From positions 7,079,501 to 7,143,500 of the forward strand of contig CANTUV010000055.1 of assembly GCA_947685225.1 (NCBI GenBank): a stretch of DNA of 64,000 nucleotides, given 5' to 3'. Position 1 is the first letter of the stretch; each line of letters begins with the position of its first letter. Origin of the DNA: Garcia nutans (Eukaryota; Streptophyta; Magnoliopsida; Malpighiales; Euphorbiaceae). Below the pieces are notes generated by a model. That model ran no database searches. It was given only the letters and a program-made list of their open reading frames with translations, and was not told the origin of the DNA. Below are positions 57,961 through 64,000 of the stretch, piece after piece. Position numbers and translations under genes: made by a program.

Positions 57961-58950
57961 TTATATTAAAAGAAAAATAAATATTTTTTTATTACTACAA
58001 CTAGATAAATAGTCTATTTATGCACTCATATTACATGCTCACATGTGAAGAAAAAGACTTTCCGAGTGATCATAGGCACAATAGAAGTGGCATAGAAACA
58101 AAACAATGGATCACAAAGGGATTTTTTGAAATTCAACTTTTGAAGACATCAATTACTAGAAACTCAATTATTAATTATTCACAAGTTCAAAATAGGTGGA
58201 CTCTAGAGAAGTTTTGCAATTCAAGAGAAATCTTGTTGTTTTGTTTTGAATTGTTTTTCTTTGCAATTCCCTTTTTCTCAGAAGTTCCTCTTTAACATTC
58301 TTTGCTTCTTGCATTTTGTTAGGAACATATAATCATTGTTTACCTTTTTTATTTTTATTTAATGCAAAGATGGAAACTACAAGCTAAAGCAGATGATGAG
58401 GCTTAAAGACTTTTTGGTTCCCAACCGATACCTTACAAAGTGAGTTTAGACATGTTACTAGTTATATGGTTAAGCAAACACAATGAACAAGCATTTCTTT
58501 TTTGTAATGGTCATTCATCTTGTTATTTGTTTGACTTTTTAAAGAATAAATTAATAGGTATTACTTTTGCAAGACTCGAAAGTAACACCCATTCATTTAT
58601 TTTAAAATAAAAAAATCATCGACACGTCATCGCTTATTTTGGTAAAAGTAAGCCCAACTAGTCAAAAGATAAAATTGGAAAGAAAAAATAAGTTCATGAA
58701 TTAATTTGTAAAAAAAATTGTGATAGAAGTAAAAAAATGAATAAAGTTTAAGTACTTTTTCATAATTAGGCCAAATATTAATTGTCTAGAAATTATCATT
58801 CTAATAATATAAACTCTAATATACATTAAATTGTTTCAAAGTTAACAAGTCTTCAACAATTATATTAGTGCAAAAATTAAAGCAAACTTCTAATTCAAGT
58901 CCAACATAACCTCAAAAGAAGGGGAAAAAAAAAGCTAAAAGTTCAACATT
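57961..58950. other. no gene supported
   Basis: A 91-codon plus frame (58020-58295) has no recognisable feature and ends in a hydrophobic stretch of Phe-rich low-complexity type. The remainder is AT-rich. Confidence 0.4.
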
Positions 58951-59100
58951 TTTCATCAACATTGTTTTCTCTTGTACCATCCAATGGTGAGTTGTTATCT
59001 GCATCATTAGATTGAGGTGGAGGTCAGGAAAAAATTTCATAAAATAGGAAATCCAATTGTTTTGAATTATTACCGTATTATATAGGATTGTAAGCTCATT

Positions 59101-59325
59101 TCACCACCTCGTATCACTATGAACCGTATGAGAGCATGCACTGGAAGCATTAGAAATTGGATGTTTTCCATAATAAGATGATACTCGAGTGCCAAGACCA
59201 TAAACACTTTTCTTCTTCTCACCACCATTAACTTTATAGTAAAGAGTCACTTCATCTATTGTATAAAACTGTAAATTCTCATATTTAAAATTTGTTGTTG
59301 AATGTATCTTCTGTCTTAAACTCAA
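59101..59325 (-). pseudogene. possible CACTA (En/Spm-type) plant transposase remnant
   Basis: A 74-codon frame carries YYKVNGGEKKKSVYGLGTRVSSYYGKH. A KKGRVYGLGS-like segment is characteristic of the plant Ptta/En/Spm transposase-associated domain. Only this piece is left, and no terminal CACTA repeats were found nearby. The assignment rests on one motif. Confidence 0.4.
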
Positions 59326-59339
59326 TACTTTGTCTTATA

Positions 59340-62300
59340 TTTGACAAATACTGAAGCTATTAACAAATAAAAAATGCAAATAAAATCAATAAGAGTTTAA
59401 AATAAGTTGTGCTTTAATATTCATCAGAATCTACCACATGTTTCAAATAAATAAAAATCAAAGCAAGCTTTTCCTTCTCAATTCAAAAAAACTTACACTG
59501 ACCAATTTAGCCTTCGAATCAAATAAATATTTGTCTATCATATTTCATTATGGATGAAGTGATTGTGTGGAGTAGGACTCCTACATAAGCTAGCTGCATG
59601 TAGGAATAACAAAAAAAAATAATTTAACTCTATTTATTAAGTTCATAGTAAATAATATCGAATAACAAAACATTCAACAAATAAGAACCTATGTTGTGCA
59701 ATAATTGAGCTAATTGATGGTTTAGAAGTTTATATTTATACTTATAACCCTATTTCAGTATTCAATATGGAATATTGATCCACCAATATGAGATGACGGC
59801 TCCTCTTCACTTGTATGATTCTCACTATTTATTATTTGTTTCTTATTAAATTTAAAAGTGTTCCAAACATTATTCCAATACGGTACGGATATACACACTG
59901 TTAATTTTTATAAATATCCTATTGTTGATAAATACACAACAAAAATTAAATTTTTTTTATAAAATTTATAAATACATTGCCATGAAATTACCATTTAATC
60001 ATCAATTATTTTTTACACAAATCCTAAAAAATACTAAATACACACCTCCTTGCATCTCCTCCATAAACTTCACCCCCCAAAAATATTTACATGAATTTGT
60101 CATTGAATCTATCACTAAAATCTAGCATTGTCGCATCCATTTGTCATCGTTTTCCCTTAATTCAGTAACTACCATCACTAAAAGTTTAAGGTTAGTTTTA
60201 TTCTTGATTAGTGATCTATTATATCTTATTAGATTTGTTTTGATTATTTGTTATATTTTGGTTAAATTATTGTTTGCTATATTTATTTATTTTTTATTAT
60301 ATATTTTATATAAATTCAAATATTTAGATGTGTATATATATAGAGAGAGCTATTGGTTAGTTATTTAATTGAGAGAACCTGGTTAAAAATGGAGTTTGAA
60401 ATATTTGACAAACCAGTGCCGATTATTTCTATATAGTTGACCACTATGACTGAGAAAATGATTTTAGTTGTTTTAAAACTTATTGCCTAATCAACATAGG
60501 TTGAGTTGGAGACTGTTCAACTTTATTCAATTGAAATCATTTTCGTTTCTTCTAAAAGGATGATGTGCATGTAAGAATTGGCGATAATAATCAAACCATA
60601 ATTTTGTTTCAGTATTTGAGAGGCTAAAAGCTTTTGAATGCTCCATACAATATGGATAAGCTTTTTGTCTGTTGTACTCCACCTTGACAACATTGCATAT
60701 GCTAGAAAGTCACTAACAATCCACATCAATGTTACTCTTATCTAAAAGTTCAACTTTTAGAAACATCAAATATAGGCACACTAACATCCTAAATATGTCT
60801 TAATTTTGATATAAAGGGTGGCAATTATATACATATACTCTTCTTTAGTTTTCTTGGGCCAAGTACAATAGTAATTAAAAACATAGACGGGTTTGTAATA
60901 CATATTTATAGTGGTAAATTATATGGTAAAATCAATCAACAAATAAATACATCCACAAGAAAAAAATAATTAATTTAAGACTTGCAAATGCATAAATATT
61001 GCAAATATAATTGAATAAACAGTATTATAGCTAGGCAAAAAGCTATAAACTCCAACAATGTGAAAGCAAAGGGAAGAAAGGGTGAATAGATAATCTTTGT
61101 ATTAACAACATGAAACCACACCCTTCATTAGAAAAGACGTTACACTATTGGTGATTCAAGTATATTTTTTAATTTGAGTAAAACCAATCAATACATATTT
61201 TGTTGATGATCTCGTTGTGTCATTATGATTCTTAATTATAAATTGTTGATGATTTAGGTTTTTATCTGCTTAATGATTAAAAAAGATTTATTGTTTAAAA
61301 AGTTCACAATTTTAAAACAAACTCTAGCAATTGGCAAATTACAAAGAAAATTTATTTCTATTTGGAAAATGTTCTCATCTATCAAACTATCCTTTTTAAG
61401 ATAACAAAATGAAAATATTTACCTTTCAAGTGATAGAAAATCCAAGCATTGCAGAAAGGAAAGCAAAGCAAAGCAACCCAACATCCAAGGCGGACAAAGT
61501 AGCCAAAGTCCTATTAAAATTGAACTAGCAATTAGAATATTGAAAAGTAGCAAAAAGCATGGAGAATTGACTAGTCGAAGGAGGGATTGAAATCCTCGTT
61601 TGTGAGGTTTAACGACGTAGTTGAAAAAAGGCATGGAACAAATCAATAAAAGATAATTTAGGGAAATTTGAAGTTAAGGAAATAGAAAGTAGAGAGGGAG
61701 TAAAGAGTAGAATTTGATTTGAGGGATGGATCAGACAAAGAGAGATAGAGAGGGAAGGAATCTAAAGATCCAATAACTAAAAAGAAAATAAGGAAAGAGA
61801 GGCAATTGTTAATTTGTTTTAAACTTTTTTTTAAAAAAATTTCAAATTACTTGTTTTTGTAACTCTTACAACTATGGATTTTGCTAAAAGGAAATAACAG
61901 TAAATAACATTATCCACTCATTCCTCATTAATAATAAAATTGTCAATTTTGTAATTCTTAATTTTTTTAAAAAAAAGATTTTAAATATTGATACAAATCC
62001 TAATAGTTATGTTCCTTCAAAAAATTTTACACATGTCAAAGAACACAAGAAAATTTCACTCCTCATTTCACGAATTATTATGACTACTTATTATTTGAAG
62101 TCATTCATAACAATTATTCACCATGAAATCACTAAAAAAAGTCCTCAATCAAACCAAAAAATTGCAGACAAAATGATACTTTGATAAATTACAGAATATA
62201 TGTTATTTTTTAAATAATTTATATATATATATATAGATAATTTAAAGAAAGTATTTAATTAATTATTTTGAATAAATTGATGTGGTAGAATATATATGAA

Positions 62301-63999
62301 TAAAATATTTCGGTTTTTAGACATAATATGAGTTTATAGTGTAGTTAGATTTTATAAAGAAATTTGACCATAAATGTCAGCATACTACATATTAGACCAA
62401 TATAAAGAAATTAACATATGATATTCTAGGTATGTTATATATATATATATATATATATTGATTAGTATTAATTTATTATGGTAATTTTTTATTTTAAAAA
62501 TATTCTAAGTATTATTTGAATATATTTTATGAAATTTGTTAGATTTATATATATATATATATATTCATTAGCAAATTACATAGACACACATATATGTTTG
62601 TGTGTGTATATGTATTAACCAAGAGGGTCTATTGCTCCCCTCCCCCCCCCCCCCCCCCCTGGTTCTGTCAATAGCAAAAGGGAAACGTAGGTCATTATTC
62701 ATGTGTTTTTTTTTTGAATTTCTTTCATACTTTTGATTATTTTTTGGGTTATCATTCATGGGTTTCAATTGATTTTTAGGTTTCACTCTTTGTTTTCTTT
62801 TTCTTTTTTTGCATTTTTAATTTTTTGAATTTTGTTAATGAAAATTATTGTTTCTAATGATTGTATCTCTGTTAATAGGGGCTCATTTGTTAGCTTTTAC
62901 CACATTTTGTTTATAAATGAGTCAAAATAAATATTAAGTGTCAATTCATACATAAGCAAAAATATAGAGAGCTTTTTTGCACGTTCTCTCTATGCTTTAT
63001 CCTAAACTTTATAACATTTAATTCAAATATTTTCTTAGATGTAAAAAGTGATTTCAAAAGTGCGATTAAAAAAAAAGATTGTTAGTAATTAACCACATAC
63101 CAAAATTTAAATAAATCTTATCACATAATTATAATAGTAAGTATACCATAAGAGTCCTTGCAAAAATACTCTTGCAACTTACCATACCTAGCATTACGCT
63201 CTTATCCAAATCCATATAAGACAAAACATAAAAAAAAAGTGAAAATGCCAAAATTTAAATCTCACTAAATCAAATCTATTAAAAATTAAACTTTAATTCA
63301 AGGATCGTGTAGACCCTTAATTTTGGCCCAGTTCAAATTCAGTTTAAAGGCTGGATCAAGTTCGGTTAGGTTCCAAATTAAATCCAGTCCAATTTTTAAA
63401 GTTTGAACTAAATCCAGTTTGATTTTTTAAGTTTGCATTAAGTCCGGTCCAGAGTTGAATTAAACTTGATCTTATTTTTAAATTATAGCCAAATTTGGTT
63501 CGGTTGAACATCCAATTCGATATAAACACTTTCTCATATCAAATTGGCTAGGCCAAATTCGATATGAGCAAGCTCAATAAGTCCATAATGCTGGCTAAAT
63601 TCAATTTTTATGCACATTTAGGTATCCTAATCATGTTTGAACTCAAAAAGCATCCAGATTAATGAGCCAAAGGGTCGTCCTATATCCCGACTTATAAATA
63701 CAAGGCAATGAAGGGAGAAGCCATCTTTAGTGATCAGCACCACAAAAATAAACAGAGAGACACATAAGCAGTAACGACTAAAGCAACAATCCAGAAACAA
63801 AATTGAGAGCAAGCAGTAGCCAAGCATTATGAGAATCAACAAATAATCTTTGGATTATTTGAATAGTAGCCAAAAACCTAATTGACTCAAGCTTTTCAAA
63901 TCAACAGTGAGCATGGTTCAATAAAAATACCTTGATGGAGCCAAAAACACATGTATGAACTTACAAACTCAGCTTAATTAAGTTTCAGTAATCTTCTTC
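59340..63999. other. AT-rich intergenic region, no gene supported
   Basis: Frames of 60-75 codons exist at 59922-60125, 60141-60368, 60523-60729, 61419-61646 and 63627-63842, but none has a recognisable domain. TA microsatellites lie at 62220-62236, 62439-62458 and 62548-62564, and a C18 run at 62642-62659. Near 63320-63530 degenerate AAATCCAGTCC / AGTCCGGTCC words recur. A TTATAAATA near 63690 could be a TATA box for something starting beyond the window. Confidence 0.4.
62642..62659. repeat. C18 homopolymer
   Basis: CCCC-T-C18 followed by TGG. Prone to length error in sequencing. Confidence 0.9.
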
Positions 64000-64000
64000 G

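Noticed and set aside
61419..61646. 75-codon hydrophobic minus-strand frame
   Set aside because: Leu/Phe-rich translation without exons, domain or neighbouring support.
63680..63860. TTATAAATA near 63690 as a promoter of a gene entering from the window end
   Set aside because: The only downstream ATG frame is a few codons long, and nothing beyond the window can be seen.

Overview
The window is nuclear DNA of a flowering plant, probably a eudicot. It is AT-rich, its genes have GT-AG introns, and it is packed with plant-type transposable elements: Ty1/copia, LINE and RTE retrotransposons, a tRNA-derived SINE, and hAT-like and Mutator-like MITEs. The species cannot be named from sequence alone.

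Host genes are few. At 1874-4061 (minus) is an intact four-exon gene for an ankyrin-repeat membrane protein with a PGG domain (ACD6/ITN1-like). Its tandem paralogue at 4695-6806 (minus) has the same four-exon plan but carries two frameshifts, so it looks like a recent pseudogene. At 45062-53160 (minus) is a seven-exon gene for a DUF3755-type protein, reconstructed here to 240 codons. At 25440-33254 (plus) are the last exons of a gene with a Ulp1-like (C48) cysteine-protease C-terminus. A copia element lies inside the exon that carries the catalytic Cys motif.

Region by region: 7078-8852 is a 31-bp minisatellite split by a 1.6-kb solo LTR. 10403-18605 is a LINE (minus) that keeps ORF1 but has lost nearly all of ORF2, with a 5.1-kb Tork/Tnt1-like copia element (12388-17474) nested in ORF1. 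18925-21080 is an AT-rich satellite-like array of about 82-bp units with an inverted block. 22100-23100 is a second array of 151/171-bp units. 23660-24515 is the 3' end of another Tork-like element. 25753-32399 is a deleted copia element lacking protease and integrase. 32862-32963 is a SINE in an intron of the protease gene. 35457-36969 (plus) and about 37265-40720 (minus) are two LINE remnants lying tail to tail, the second interrupted by a hAT-like MITE. 40721-41812 is a 546-bp tandem duplication. 47815-48162 is a Mutator-like MITE in an intron. 54741-57960 (minus) is a decayed RTE-type element. 58000-64000 is mostly unassigned AT-rich DNA with one possible CACTA transposase remnant.

No operon-like or cooperating gene system was found. 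The interest lies in the layered insertion history. Target-site duplications give the order of events, and three host or element reading frames are restored on paper when an insertion or duplication is subtracted.
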